Below are positions 1 through 13,370 of a stretch of 64,000 bases of DNA, piece by piece. Origin of the DNA: Sequoia sempervirens (lineage: Eukaryota > Streptophyta > Pinopsida > Cupressales > Cupressaceae); NCBI GenBank assembly GCA_007258455.2, contig VDFB02344288.1, forward strand, positions 62,001-126,000, in the 5' to 3' direction. Numbering within the stretch: position 1 is the stretch's first letter; each line of letters begins with the position of its first letter. The position numbers and the translations under genes are program-made. A model generated the notes under the pieces. That model was not told where the DNA came from and did not search any database. It saw only the letters and a program-made list of their open reading frames with translations.

Positions 1-1229
1 ACATTTTACATGGATTCACATTTCATATTTACTTATATCTTGGCATATGGTTTATTTGTGATATAAGTTTTGGTAAATGCCTTGGTCGGCATTAAGACAT
101 TTCTAATTATTTTTAAAGTGCATTGTTTTAGCACTTAAGGCCGACAATATTCACTATGGTTATCACTTATAAAGTGATTGGCAAGGTGGCATTTCCTTGG
201 TTTTTTGATTGAAGATCGATCATGTTTCGGGCTTATACATTGCACAACAGTTAATACATATTTTTTAAAGACTTGGGTTGTCGGCATATGTATTACACTT
301 GATTTGCTTACATGGAAATGACAATATTATTGTTTCAATGAGTATGTTGACTGTGTTGACTTGGACAACACGTGTAGATTATGATTTGACATTCATTTAA
401 TGCTTCATTGTGTCGGTGACATGGATTTCAAATGATTGTAATATGATTTTTGGATTTCAAATTTCATTCATTTTGTTTTTGGAGTTTCGATGAAGGAAGA
501 AATAGGGTAAACAAAAGATTGAACCCTAGCGCCGTCATGTTGGAATTACAATTGCAGATTGAGCAAGTTTGCTGTGGTATTCTGACATGGTTTTCAGTTA
601 TGTTGGTCTTTGATGGATGGCGAGATAGTTGGTGGTCTTCACTTGAGCTGGAAGTAGTAGTTTAGGCAGTTTTTCATGAAGATCTCCATGGATTTTGTTT
701 GCAAGTTAAATCCACCGTGACAGAGGTAATATCTATGCATTATTTTGATCTTTCAAAGGTAAATCTGGTAAATGAGAAGTAAAAGAGGAAAATAAAACTT
801 TGTTTCAGTTTCGAACAAATTTCTTAACTAACCTAAACTACTTTGAACCCGAGTATAAACTCAAGGGTTTCATCTCATAGTGGCATTTCATCTTCATATA
901 ATTGTTTTTTCTTAAAAAATCCTTGATGGGTATCATGATCAAATATTATTGTTCTTACCAGTTTATAAACTCTAGATATTGAATACAAGTTTTCTTGACA
1001 AAGATGAATAACCGTTTTACAAACATTGTATATATATGTATCTTTACAAAAACACTTGAAGTGTGATGAGATGAAATAGTCTGGATAGAGTATTGCTTAT
1101 TGTGAAATCATTCTGTAAAGAGGAAAAGTGGGCTCATATTGTTTTCATCTCTGATTGTATTACAAAGATTATTTTGAATTGAGCATTATTGCAAAATCAT
1201 TTTGTATCCTATTGTAATTTTATAACTGT
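1..1229. other. AT-rich stretch, no gene seen
   Basis: No open frame here looks like a real gene on either strand. A TGTTGG at 538-543 could be the start of the LTR whose end is at 1843, but no polypurine tract precedes it, so I do not claim that boundary. Confidence 0.4.
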
Positions 1230-1843
1230 AGAGAATTATTGCAGTTATAAGGTTATGATGGGTTGCAATACCTTGAATGTTTGATGAAGTTGGTGCTTCA
1301 GAAAGATTATGGGAGCTGGTGCTCCACATTGTTACAGAGTTGGTGCTCTTTGATTAATAAAAGGAAATTTTAGTGAGTGGTTTTTTATACCCCATGAGGG
1401 TTTTTCCACTCAGGAAATTTTGTGTTAAATGTGATGTTACATGTCTCTCATTCTGTTTCGTGTTAATGTGCTCATTTAGTCAAAGCTATGATACTTTTAG
1501 TTCATATTTCAAAAGTTTGTCATGCAAAGTTAAAATTGTTCAAATCTATTTTTAAAAAGCCTTTTGTAAAGCAAATTAAATCTGCATTGGGAAAAGTTGT
1601 AGTTCTGTTCAATAGCATAAACAAGATTGTTCACACATTAATTGAACAATATCATATGATTCTTTTAATATAAGTTAGTCAAGTTTCATGTCAATCTGAT
1701 CTAAAGTGTTAATGTTCAAGTGCATAAACAAACTTGCCACATTGGGTTAAATTAGTAAGAGTTTCATTGAGCTTTTAAATTCGTATGTGAAAATTATTTC
1801 ACTCTAATTCACCCCCCCTCTCAGAGTGAATCCACTTCCAACA
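1230..1843 (+). mobile_element. 3' part of a probable copia-type LTR
   Basis: Three short 'gttggtgct/gctggtgct' repeats near 1291-1350 and a TATA-like 'tttttata' near 1382 are followed by a C-run and 'ctctcagagtgaatcc'. The stretch closes with 'ccaaca' at 1838-1843. A C-run shortly before a CCAACA end is common at the end of plant copia LTRs. No primer-binding site follows, so this would be a 3' or solo LTR. The left boundary is arbitrary. Seen: the motifs. Inferred: the LTR identity. Confidence 0.35.
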
Positions 1844-2039
1844 ACCTCTTACATAGGTTAAGTGATATAGAGACACTCTTGACTTTAGCTATTCTTCTCC
1901 CCATGCTGGATGTGATGAAAAGTACTGTGAAGAAAACCCAAGACAAAACTATGTATATTAATGAATATTCCAATCTACATTAACATACATGCTTGGCCCT
2001 CGAAATGAGATACCAATGTACATGGATATGAGATACCAA

Positions 2040-2938
2040 TGTACGATTTTAAGACATCCAGGCACTCTAGCAGAGAAGTAGCTATTAACGAGGAAGATTT
2101 TAATGACGTTAAATCTGTTAGTGATAATTTGAAGGAAATTGAAAAATCTCTTTCCTTAGATTCATGAAAGATTCCTTCGACATGAAATACTTGAAGCCAT
2201 GGGTATTGCCGTATCCTCAATTTTGGGAAAATCTAGATAACCCAAAATATTTTCATGATCAAGTAAAAATCTTGATCAAACAATTTTTGAAAAGTGTAAC
2301 ATATAATGAGCAGAAAATAGAAGGAATTTTAAATGAAGCTAAACTTAGAAAACAATCTAGGAGTTTTGCAACAGCTTTGAGGGACCAATATAAATCGATG
2401 GGCATGGAGAAGGCCTTTGAACCGGGATCAATAAAAAAGGTTTGGACAAACTTAGGTCAGAGTGAAATATTGCGTGATTCGATATCAGAATATTTCAAAC
2501 TTGCCAATTTATGTCAAACAATGATATTGGGGTCGATGGAGGATGAGAGTTTTCAGTACATTGGCCAGGTTTTTGAAATCAAAGTTAAGAAACAAACTAG
2601 ACAAGAATTTGGAAAATTGCTTGAGGTTGAAAGGAATTGAGTATAATTTCTTTAATTTTCCTTTTGAAAGGGCACTCGCAATCAGGAGGTCCACATGTGA
2701 AAGAAGAAGGACCGGGTTGTGCAACACTCCAATTCCAAATACTGGTACTGGTGGCAGTGGGACTGGGATAGAAAAAATTGACACAAATCACACAATGAAT
2801 GTTGAATTTGAGACATAGGCCGAAAAAAATGAAGAGCAAACTCATAATCAAATTCAAGACAACTCTTTTTCTTTATCTCAAGATGAACGTCAGTTTGAGG
2901 ACCCTGACTCCATTTGGGAAATGGAAGAGAATTAGTAG
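2040..2938 (+). pseudogene. hAT-family transposase C-terminal remnant (frameshifted)
   Basis: An open frame at 2164-2640 is followed, after a frameshift near 2545, by a second frame (2543-2818) reading VFSTLARFLKSKLRNKLDKN and then FNFPFERALAI. This matches the C-terminal dimerisation region of plant hAT transposases, where a 'LGS.EDER.FS' motif leads into a 'SKLRNKL' helix; the 'LGSMEDE' half sits in the first frame. A third piece, reading QDERQFEDPDSIWEMEEN and then a stop, closes the protein near 2881-2937. Upstream, 2040-2163 reads as coding in yet another frame (EVAINEEDFNDVKSVSDN). The N-terminal BED finger and the catalytic acidic residues were not found. The protein in life would be a nuclear DNA transposase; this copy is dead. 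Terminal inverted repeats were not identified. Confidence 0.7.
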
Positions 2939-3490
2939 CTTTTAGGTATTTATACTACACTTCATGGATTAGTTTCCATTGTTCCATATTGTAGTTGATG
3001 AAATTTTATATTTAGTGGTTGTTCAATCAAATTGCGAATCATTGCACTTCATGATATTTTATTTTATATTGCACTTCATGAATCATTTTCCAAACTGTAG
3101 TTGATGATATTTTATATTGTATTCCATGAAATTGTGATATTTTATATTTTATATTGTATTCCTTGGCATTGAATTTGATATGTGATTTTGCATCATTTTT
3201 AAAGAAAAACACTTATCACACTACTTATAAATTCCTATTGCATTGCCATTCACACAATCTTTGATAAATAACTGAAAGGAATATTATTAATCCATTCCTT
3301 GAATAGAAGCTAACAGTTCAATATCCATAACTTATAAGCTAACAAAAGCTAACAGTTCAACATAAATAACTTATAAAGGCATCCACACAACTTAAACAAT
3401 AAAAGCTTAAACTACCAAATCACCTAAATTATACTGAGAAATCCTTATGCATCCATCACCATAAAATATTTATTCACAAATAAACATTCC

Positions 3491-3640
3491 ACAACAATGA
3501 AACTAACCAAAAATCTATCATTCCAATAATAGACAATCCACTGGAAAACTACTTAGCAAAAGTACAATAAATCCACACACCATAACTCAAAGATTACGTA
3601 TGCATGAACTTCACCATTGTCTTTCTATATTGAAATAACA
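3491..3640. repeat. Direct repeat R2, left copy
   Basis: About 150 bp, sharing long exact runs such as 'agattacgtatgcatgaac' with 7507-7661. The two copies are in the same orientation, roughly 4.0 kb apart, and bracket the decayed minus-strand coding region at 3776-7008. Confidence 0.75.
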
Positions 3641-3775
3641 AAAAACCAGTAAAAATAGCAGAGTTTTTTTGTCTTGATAACGGTTTCTTGAAGACAACCG
3701 TTTTAGAAATTAAAATAAAAAGTCTTTGAAGTATCAAGAGAGCCAAATTAAAGAAAATAACATAAAAACTAAAAA

Positions 3776-6700
3776 CTAAACAACGGTCCCACTCCCAACA
3801 CTGACTCCTTCACTTTCAATTATTTCCACCTCCTGCTCCTTCAGTAACGCCTCCTGTGCCTTTACTCTTTTCCTGTATTCCTGGTACTTGGTGACAATTT
3901 TGGTGATGTTTTTGCTTCCTGGAGTCATGGTGATTTGTAGCCTTGTCCTCCATCTTGAAAGTACACGGTCTGACTCAGCTGGCGTTTCATAGATGTTCTC
4001 ACTTTTTGACTTATATGCACTCATATAGGTCTGTAACTTACTCAATTTTCTAAAGGAGTTTTCTTAGGAACAACTACTTCTTTATGATACACCTCTTTAA
4101 ATTCCCTCAATATGTCTACAAGATCTAGTACATTTTCATTGAACCCATCCGTGAGGTGCACTTCAAGAGCATTGAAGTTGTCCATGATCTACACCAATAT
4201 GTTAGTTTTTTCTAACAATTTATTGATTTCCTTCATATAATCTTCATATACTGTCAATTTCCACTCCAGTGAATCATATGAAGTAGGATCAATTTCTTTA
4301 GGGTCATCCACCAATTTTTCTCTTATTAACAAAGAGTGTTCCATGGAGAATAATTATTCAATTCCCTTTGAAAGAAAAAATGTGCTACTATGTTCTCTCT
4401 TGATCTACTGGAGCTCACCTACCAGCTCCTTTCTTTTATCAGACACATTAACAAAGAATTGCCTAAATTTAGTAATGTGGAAAACGCCATCCTGATAAAG
4501 CTCTTCTATCCATTCGCTGGAAGCTTTAGCATAACGTAAATTTTTCTTGACCCGTAGTATAGTGTTAGAATCAATACCTTGAACATTTGAGCTTGAGGCT
4601 TCCTTAGTTGTTGAAGTCACAATTGATGAAATAAAATTTCTTAAAGAAAGATTATGAGATTGCAACTAAAGGTTCTCCTTTTTCAGTTCTTTTGCTCTTT
4701 TGATCAATGCATTAACAGAGTAATCAACATGATATACATCACCTTCTAAAGTAGATGGACCTATATCAACATGAATAACCCTGTAGTCATCTTCTGTTAT
4801 CTCATTTTCATTTAGGTCCTTTTGTGGATCAACAATCTCCAACAGTTGATGCCCAATAGTGGAATTAGTGACAATTCGTGACATCTTCTTAGCCTTTTTG
4901 GGCTTCTGGTGACCCTGCAGTAGTATGGCAACTGCATCTACTTCAATTTTCATTGTGGGAATAATATTTCTTTTCTTCTCGACTGCTTTCTTTAACCATG
5001 TTGTGGAAGATGCCACTAACACTAATCCAGTGTCTCTACTTACAACACTTACATTTTTTTTTTTCAGTTGATTGAACATAAATTTTTTTTTCAATTGATT
5101 GAACAGAAATAGAAGTATCTTATGGTGGAGAAGGTGGAACTTCAAAGAATGTGGGAAAAGAATTATCATCAATTATTTGTTGAAAAATTCCCTCAGAGTT
5201 TGTAGGCACTAGCTTTTCTTGACTAGCCTTTTTCTTAGGTACTAAGGATACACTATCCTATTCACAAATTGATTTTAGCTTGGCCCCGGTGTCTTTTGGC
5301 TTCTCACCATCTCCTCCTGACTGTGAGCTAGTGAAAAATGACCTAATTGATTTTTTTCCAATTGATATATTTATGCCAGAGGCCTATATAGTTCCTTGCT
5401 CTTTTCTCTACGAAACTCTTTGCTCATGGGGAGAACTCACACCTTGGCGCCATTTTTCGTTCAACCATTCTAAATTTCTTCTCAAAACAGGGGAATAAAG
5501 GACCATTAGGTTTGAAACTTCATCCTCTGACCAATTAATTTTGTACAAGGGCTTACCAACAGGGGCCCGATATTTGAGATCAATGATCACCAAGTCTTCT
5601 TGTGCATCTTCTGGAATATTGAAAGAAATACCAAAATCTTGTATTTGCCTTAGGGTCAATCTCATGAAATTTATTCTATACACCTCGCCTTCATCTATAT
5701 AGTCTTCCCAAAAATCTTCAATATCAGGGTGATGTTCATAGCTACCAACTCCATACAAATTTTGCTTAACATAACCCTTGCTATCAAAATTAGTTCTCAT
5801 GGGAAAACACTAAAAATTGAATTCATTCAGGGCTTTCTGCACACCCCTAGCAATATTATTACTTTTGCAAGAAAATGAAGGCATGGATAATGGAAAAGCA
5901 TACCCCTTCTTTCCCATGTTTGAATATTTAACATTTACAATAGCCATCTGCCAGTAAACTTCAAGAAAAACTAGGAAATCACTTGGGTAATGGGGAAATT
6001 TCAATGGAGCCTTCTCAAAACCTCCAATTCTAAGATAAGTAAATTTGTTGAACTGAATGTAGAAACTTCCAAACCTCAATACCAGAGCAACCTCTTCAGG
6101 TGAAACCCAAAGCTTAGGTTTTCCATCAAATTTTCTCACAATTTCCATTAAAAATGCGTCATTGATGTGACACAAATTCGTTAATGTTCCAACCTCCTTA
6201 GTGAGTTGTGGAAAAGTTCTATACATAGGCATGTCCAACGTCAGAGATCTTTGTGGTTCCAACTTTCCTAAACAACCTCTTGACTAGATAGAATGTAAAC
6301 CTAGTATGAGCACATGTGGAAGGCAACAGTTTGCAGAAAATTTATCAATTGCTCATTTAAATGATAACTAATACTCATTTAAATGATAACTAATAATCTT
6401 AGCCCAGTCAATGAATTTTTTTCACTACAAATCAGCAAAATAAAACAACACACCCAAAATTCAAAAGAGTCTGAATATGCATTACCAACCACACGATGTA
6501 GCAAGGTGATAGCATCTGAAATTTCATCCTTAAAATGAACCCTTTTAAGCTTTGAGGGCAACACCCTCTTACTCGGATTTCAACCAATTCCTTGCATGGA
6601 ATTTTTGCACCATTCCTCATTCATTATGAAAAAATCGTCACCAACAACTACAAAAATTTCCTCTACAATTTACCTCTTTGGAATGCCTAATGCGTGGGAA

Positions 6701-7008
6701 ATCACTTTAGGAGTAATTCTTGCAATGAATGACCCGCCCATAGCTCTAATTTCTTGAGTCTCTGGAATGTAGCCCCTTGTACACGCAATCACTAGGCCGA
6801 TGCTTTGTATAACCTTAGGAAAACCTCTCGCGTGTGCCAAACCGCTCTGCAGAACTTTATCTTCTAGTGCTGTTCTCTCCCTTTGCTCTAGGTGCACCAA
6901 AAAATCCTCCAAATTGATGTGCCTAGTTTCAGTGTTCCTCATGCCAGACCAGTGATTTTGAATTCCACTTTGCATGAGTGAAAATTCACAGAGATAGAAT
7001 GTTTGCAC
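3776..7008 (-). pseudogene. Decayed multi-exon-length protein of unknown family (B)
   Basis: Read on the minus strand, consecutive open pieces at 7008-6670, 6564-6379, 6262-5810, 5800-5408, 5172-4666, 4665-4405 and 4045-3776 follow one another in the right order. They are interrupted by isolated stops and frameshifts, and the bridging frames also read as protein, for example FNALEVHLTDGFNENVLDLV around 4170-4120. This is the pattern of one long decayed coding sequence of about 1,000 codons. The N-terminal third contains GGSFIARITPKVISHALGIP. The C-terminal third is charged and probably coiled coil (YQEYRKRVKAQEALLKEQ). I do not recognise the family. The single-copy order, decay and flanking direct repeats suggest a repeat-borne gene rather than a host gene, but no retroviral or transposase motif was found in it. 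Confidence 0.5.
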
Positions 7009-7336
7009 TTGAGAAGTACTAAAATTGGAAAAGAACGAGAATGCAGGCTAAATGTCTGAGTAAAACTTCACCACCCACTTATGCCGTTATTTTTTATAGG
7101 ACATGCATTAAATGCAACATTGAATTTCATTCCTCAAAAATATAGCCTTTAAGCTTGCATGCTTTTTTAAATTCCTGAAAAGACAACTCAAGGTTAGTCC
7201 ATACATAACATTCAATGAGATGTCAGATGATGATGCCTTTGAAAGCCAAGATAATTCCATAATGTCGCGTGGTCGCTGAAACTTGGAACCTTAGAACTAG
7301 AGTCTAAAGTTTTGAAGTTTTCAAAACTTCCAACCC

Positions 7337-7805
7337 AATGACTACAAAGATGACCAACAAAGACTTGCAACTCAACAAAGTGAACCAAGTTGGGGAATCG
7401 GGAAGTTATGAAAATTTAGAACTTCGCGACAAGGTTATAAAACTCATAGGACAAGCGACTAAGGTTAGGAAAAGCACCAAAACTATGACATTGAGTGATA
7501 GTAACCACAACAATAAAACTAACCAAAAATATATCATTCCAATAATAGATAATCCACTAGAAAACTACTCAGCAAAAGCAGAATAAATCCACACACCATA
7601 ACTCAAAGATTACGTATGCATGAACTTCACCATTGTCTAAGTCTTTCTATATTGAAATAACTCTCTCATCCTCCACTGACTACAAAGATGACCAACAAAG
7701 ACTTGCAACTCAACAAAGTGAACCAAGTCAGGGAATCGAGAAGTTACAAAAATTTAGAACTCCGCTACAAGGTTATAAAACTCAGATGACTAGTGACTAA
7801 GCTTG
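7337..7805. repeat. Nested repeats: R1, R2 right copy, R1'
   Basis: R1 at 7337-7468 and R1' at 7676-7805 both start 'tgactacaaagatgaccaac' and stay alike for about 130 bp. Between them lies R2 (7507-7661), the partner of the repeat at 3491-3640. R2 therefore sits inside a duplicated R1. The small open frame at 7338-7586 is simply made of these repeats and is not considered a gene. Confidence 0.7.
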
Positions 7806-8509
7806 TTTTTCTCCCTTATTTTGAGTCTTATCATCTCTCCAGTTGTGACATTTTACATAAATTATTAATGAAATTTGATCAATGATCTTTCATTAATCTT
7901 CTTTGTCATTATGCATTGATGTATGTTTTAATTCTGGCTTTGGTTTAATGAACTAGTTAAAGTACCTTGATTAAAGCATGAATTCATATAAATGTTTTGT
8001 GGATCTGATAAGTAGTCATGGAGATTGAGTATTGATGTGTGAATTATAATGCAATTTCACTAAGATTATGGATGTCTAGAATTAAAATCATCTTATAGTT
8101 CATATTTTAATTGTGTTAAAAGTAAAACTTGAACATGTACTCAGCGATTCATCACTCAACTCAATGCTTAATAACATATTAACAATATTATTAGTAGCAT
8201 ATACAACAATGAACATCAACAATCATTTAATGTGTATCTAGTAGTTGAAACCACTACTAGAATTTTTCTTCAAATGATAAAATAAATAATATAGATAATT
8301 GAACATCAACACATTACTGAAGTTTGAATTTGAGCTTTTTTATTGATTATCACATGAAGGAATACATAGAGGAATTGACAATGCAAAATCTTGCTCAAAG
8401 ACAACTCTGCATAGAGTTGAGTTGGAACTTGGAAACTCATTATCAAAAATCAAATCATTGCATCACCTTTTCTAGCAACTTCCACTCTTCCAAATCAATC
8501 TTCCTTGCA

Positions 8510-11500
8510 TCCTACATCTTCTTTTTGAAATCATTCTTTCCAACAAATTGCTCATTTGTGTCAAAATCCCCTAGAAAACCGAGCTCTGTGAAGTTCCTTA
8601 CCTTTTCACCCAAGTTATTCATCTTGTCTACAACCAAATGAAAATATTCCTTTATTTCATGCATTCTCAAACACTTTTCAATGATAGATGGCAACGCCTG
8701 ATGTAGCAAGCCGATTAGTAATCCTTTTTTATTTCAAAACATTGTCACTGGATTTGTAGACTGTTTCTTGAATTTGATTTGTAGATTTCTCTAATGCCAA
8801 CACATTTTTGTTGTCCACTAAATATTTGTTGAGCTTCTTATGATTTTTTCTGATAGCATCAATCAATTGAAACATGCCACACAAATGATCAATCCTCTGC
8901 ATTATTTCATCCTAGATCTTTTGTTTCATATGCCTCATTGTTTCTCTATAAAATGTAGATAACTTATTTTGACAAGACTTAATTTCATTTTTTGCTTCCA
9001 TCAGCTCTGCCTCCAAACCTTCATTTATTTTTCCCTCCTCCAATTTTTGTTCCCACTGTGCATTTCCATTTGTAATGCTTGGTCTTAATTTTTCTTAAGT
9101 GGATTTTTCCTCATCATATTTCTTGTTGCTCTCATCTAGCCTTTGCTTCAGTTCATTCACTGCAGTCTCATTCTACTTATCCTCTTTGCTTGTTGATGTA
9201 GAGACATATTTTTTTATTCTTTTTTCTAATTCATTGCTCTTGTTATCTGCTGCTTTCCTCTTTTCTTTCCTCATTTGCTAGGGTTTCTCCTCAGAATCCT
9301 TTCAATTTGAGTCCAAGTAATATTTTTTCTCTCTATCTCTTGCTTTTAGAAATGATGTGCAGCATGTACACCAATTCATTGTTCTTCTTTTGATACATTA
9401 ATTTTTAGCATTTTATGGAGTCCAGGCAAAATTCAATTGAATATTGTCTCACCTGAATTCAAATTTGTTTGCTAAGGATTTGTTGGTTTTGTTTTGAACT
9501 GTGGGAACAAGAATGTTATGTACTCCATGATTTCTTTATTTGTGTCAAATGTGGATAATACCATGGTTGTTGCAGGCTTTGAAGTTACAACAGACAAACT
9601 CTCCATCAGTTGCTTCTTTTCTTTTTTATTCAAGTCTGATTTCTTTTTAAACTCTTCAATGTAATCAAATCCTAGGGACGCAGGAACAATGGAATGCTTG
9701 AATGGTGAAGGAATAAGAGTACTTGCAGATGCTAATGATGTCATAGCCAAACTAACTGGAAGTGGGGGAGTGCCTATAAATAACTTCTTTGTGGTGGATC
9801 CACTGGTAGTGTGACTTGGACCTGTCAAAATCCTTTGCCTCTTCTGTATGCCTTGATCACCTGGTGTTTTTGTGGTATATTGTATTGTTGTCCTCTTGTG
9901 TGTAATTTTTTGTTGTAGCACATGTTGACCACTACTACTAGTAGTACTACACCCATACCATCACCACCAGAGGTAGTTCCAGTTGCACTAAGCTCTCCAC
10001 CATGGGCATGTCCTAGTTGTGATTGTGTCTAACCATGAGGATGAGTATTTAAAGCTCTAACAAATTGACTTGTATGTCGTAGGTCTACTTTTTCACCTCC
10101 AAGCCCAAGGCCATAATTATCAACTGCTTTTCTATGCTTTACATCTATTACCATCCAAGGGCCTTGTCTTTGGGACCCCAAAGGACCACCTTCATAACCC
10201 ATTTTTTTAGCTATGGCTGCTCCTATAGTGTATGCTTCTTTTGTGGCCTCACTTAAACCAAGTTTGAAATTGACATGGCTTTGTTCTTCCCTATCATCAT
10301 TAGATTCATCATCACTTTCTTTATCTTCTTGTTCATCTAGATGCTCTATATTCCACAAATTTCTAAACTCACGTTCTTCTTCGTTATCTCCATACTCTGC
10401 AAGAGCTCTTGGATCACCTAGCTCCTTCCTCATAGACCAAAAGGCAGTAATTTTTGATCGTGATCAATTTGTTTCTATAACTTCATTCTCTATATAATTT
10501 GGCATTTTTACTCTACTATATGGTTTATGACTTTTTTCATAAAAAATGTTGTACCTCCTAATTGTCTTTCGATGTAATGCCATAATTTTTGCTAACAATT
10601 TTTCAAAAGAAATACCATTCTCAACAACACTTCTCTCCATTGCTATTTTGACCTCATCCCAAGAATCCTTATTTCTCAAGTTTTCAAGCAAGGGTTTACT
10701 TTGATGTTGAATTCTATTTGCAACATTCTTATTGAGCACAATCATTGATTTAATGGTGTCACATGGATCATACTGCTAGTGATAGATAGCATCAAAATCA
10801 ATAAATTTAAATGATTATGTGACACACTAAATTATTTTCTCTCGAATGTGAACCCTCCACATGAAAAAGGTAAAGAAGGAAATAAGGTCTTCTTTTGCTG
10901 ACCAAAAAAGTGTAGTTCATCAGTACTCTACAACTGCCTTACATATTCCAATGCAAAAACCATTTTTGTCACATGTATTGGAAGTTTGTATGGTTGTACT
11001 CCTGATCCATAAAATCTTAGCACAGTATATTCTTCCATTAAGTACCAATCAACCAATTGTATTTATTTTCCTAGTTGAATGCAGTTTCTACATGACATAG
11101 GAAATCTAGGCATTGGAGTATTTGTAATTGCTTGATGCAATGGAGCCAAAAATTAGTCTACAAAATGATAGTAGTTCCTTCGAGAATAATTCATCCTTAT
11201 CTCAGTCTTCCATTTATATACTGGATCCATTTTCTTTTCCTCAACATTACAATAGGGCTGAATCTAAAGCTTTTCGGTCTGAAACATTCCTCTAAATTTG
11301 AATAGAAAAAGATAGCACAAGTAGGTTGTGAACCTAAATGTCTTGGCGGAACCTCCTTTAATCATTAAACATTGTTTATGCATGGATTCTACAATGTGCT
11401 CAATAAAATTATATTTGACATGTCGAACACCATAATGGATATTATACACCATTTCAAGGAGGCTTGCACCCACTTCCAAATTGCTATCCAGTCCGAGGCA

Positions 11501-12070
11501 AAATGCTAGCATGGAAATAGTATCCAGAACCCATGGTCTAAAAATATCCAAATCATATGGAGGCTTATGATCACCTTTCAATTTATTTCTACCTTGAACT
11601 ATTTTATTTAAGAAAGAATTTTTCTCCTTTTCATCCACTGCTTCATAATCACTAGCAAGCTTTTCTAGGTCAATGTGGACATTTCCAAATTCTTCAGTTG
11701 TAAACCCTAACACTTTTCCAAGTTCTTCTGCATTAATGGATAAAAATTATTCTTTGCTATCTTTATTAACAATTTCTCTTTTGTTATCATCATAATTTTG
11801 GGCACAAACCATGATAAATTCTAGGCAAGGGAAAACCTCATGTAACATCATGCGCCCTAATCCAATGAACCACAGTGCACTGATACTATTAACTTGCATT
11901 TTCTTTGCAGCCTTATTCTAAGATGAAAATATAAGTTCTAAGGTACGCCTACCATAGGTTTCAGGATCATAAATATCATGGTATTCATCAGTGAAACCTG
12001 GGGTTTTAAGCAATTTTGCATAATGTATTTTTTTATCTAACATTGCTCTAGTGGTACTGGTGGTAGACAT
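8510..12070 (-). pseudogene. Decayed G-patch plus coiled-coil protein of unknown family (A)
   Basis: A minus-strand ATG at 12070 opens a frame (MSTTSTTRAMLDKKIHYAKL) that hits a TAG near 11920. It then continues in the same frame through another stop into the 11713-11264 segment. Further open pieces follow in order at 10745-10464, 10433-10029 and 9921-9472, and then a long lysine/glutamate-rich stretch to about 8700. The 10433-10029 piece carries IGAAIAKKMGYEGGPLG, which resembles a G-patch (an RNA-binding/helicase-activating motif, also found next to the protease of some retroviruses). The region below 9300 reads as a long coiled coil on the minus strand (NELKQRLDESNKKYDEEKS). An acidic linker with many D/E residues precedes the G-patch. 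Several in-frame stops and at least two frameshifts make it non-functional. The family is not recognised; it may be related to region B at 3776-7008, since both end in charged coiled coil. Confidence 0.5.
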
Positions 12071-12945
12071 GCTGATACAATGTGAAATTGTGAATTCCCT
12101 ATTATTCCTCCTTAATTTTTCTTAATTCTTAAGTCTCTTAACCCTAAACCTCAACTTCAAAGTTTGACAAAATAAGATTTTAAGAAATGCCAAACGATGA
12201 AACCTAATTGTAGGAATTCTTTCACTTACCTAGATTTTGATTCTTGAAAAGATTAATGCCGACAGTCGTGGAAATTGGGTTACTGGAATGGCTTTGTTGG
12301 AAGTGGAACTATGGAACCTAGAACAGGATGGTGCACTACAATGAGCAAATTGAAGACTGAAATCTCCCCATGTGTTGACCCTCTCACTTAAAAATAAAAT
12401 CACTTTGTAGTAGAAAGTGCTTTTTTTTCGAACATTAAAGTGAATGAAACTGAAATGTCTACATGTTGCTTCCGGACTACACAATTAGTACATGGCTGAA
12501 AGCATTTAAAACAAGCCATTTATGATTTACTGTTGCATTCACAACAAATTCTAAATCATTGATATTTGTTAATCTAAGGTTATAGGTTGATTTCAGAGGT
12601 TTAAGTTTGCAAGCCTAGCACTCTGTGCATTTCATTTCAGAATGCAACTACAACCGTACATCAAATGTTCATCGAATGGTTGAGTAATTTATGATATAAA
12701 TAATAAACATGTGTTTTAAAGTTACTTTAAACTTTAATGCGCTAGGATTGACATCAAGGCCAAGGGGCCGGTAACTTAAGGTTGCAATGGACTTAATAAA
12801 ATGAATTACAATGTCACATTAATAACACAACCATTTATTTTATTACAACTAAATTACAATGTCACATTATTACATAGTACAAATACAAATGTAAGCGCCA
12901 AGCTTTTGCTGGACCGCTGGTGACAACATAAATGTAATTTACAAA
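12071..12945. other. No gene seen
   Basis: Only short shadow frames. A stretch at 12596-12675 ('agaatgcaactacaacc') is distantly similar to the repeats at 14165 and 14515. Confidence 0.4.
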
Positions 12946-13370
12946 TGTGTGTCTAAAAATAAATGCATGGGACTTACCAGGTCAACAATGCACTCACCTC
13001 TCTAAAAATAAACACATGGGACTTGCTAGGTCAACAATGCGCTCTGAAAATAAATGCATGGGGAATGGGGGGCCAATCAAACTAGGGAAAGGGGATCTGT
13101 GAAGATACAAAGTGTACTTATCCCCTTTGAGAACTAAACTCATGCAAAATATGGGTTGTAAAATTGCTCCCATGCAAAAGATGCACTTTGAGCATAAACA
13201 CATGGGACTTGCCTAGTAGACCATGGTGTCTAAAAATAAATGCATGGGGCTTGCTTGGCCAACCATGCTGGGGAACCGAGAGCTATGAAGATATAAAATG
13301 TACTTATCCCCTTTGAGAATCAGAATCATGCAAAAGATGAGGGGTAGTAAAATTTCTCCCATCTTCTACT
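12946..13370. repeat. Degenerate tandem repeat, period about 186 bp
   Basis: The phrase 'gaagatacaaagtgtactta' at 13101 returns as 'gaagatataaaatgtactta' at 13287. The shorter phrase 'aaataaatgcatggg' with 'cttgc/ttacc' and 'tcaacaatgc' recurs near 12957, 13005, 13050 and 13230. The arrangement is two long units with internal 40-60 bp sub-repeats. No coding capacity. Confidence 0.6.
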
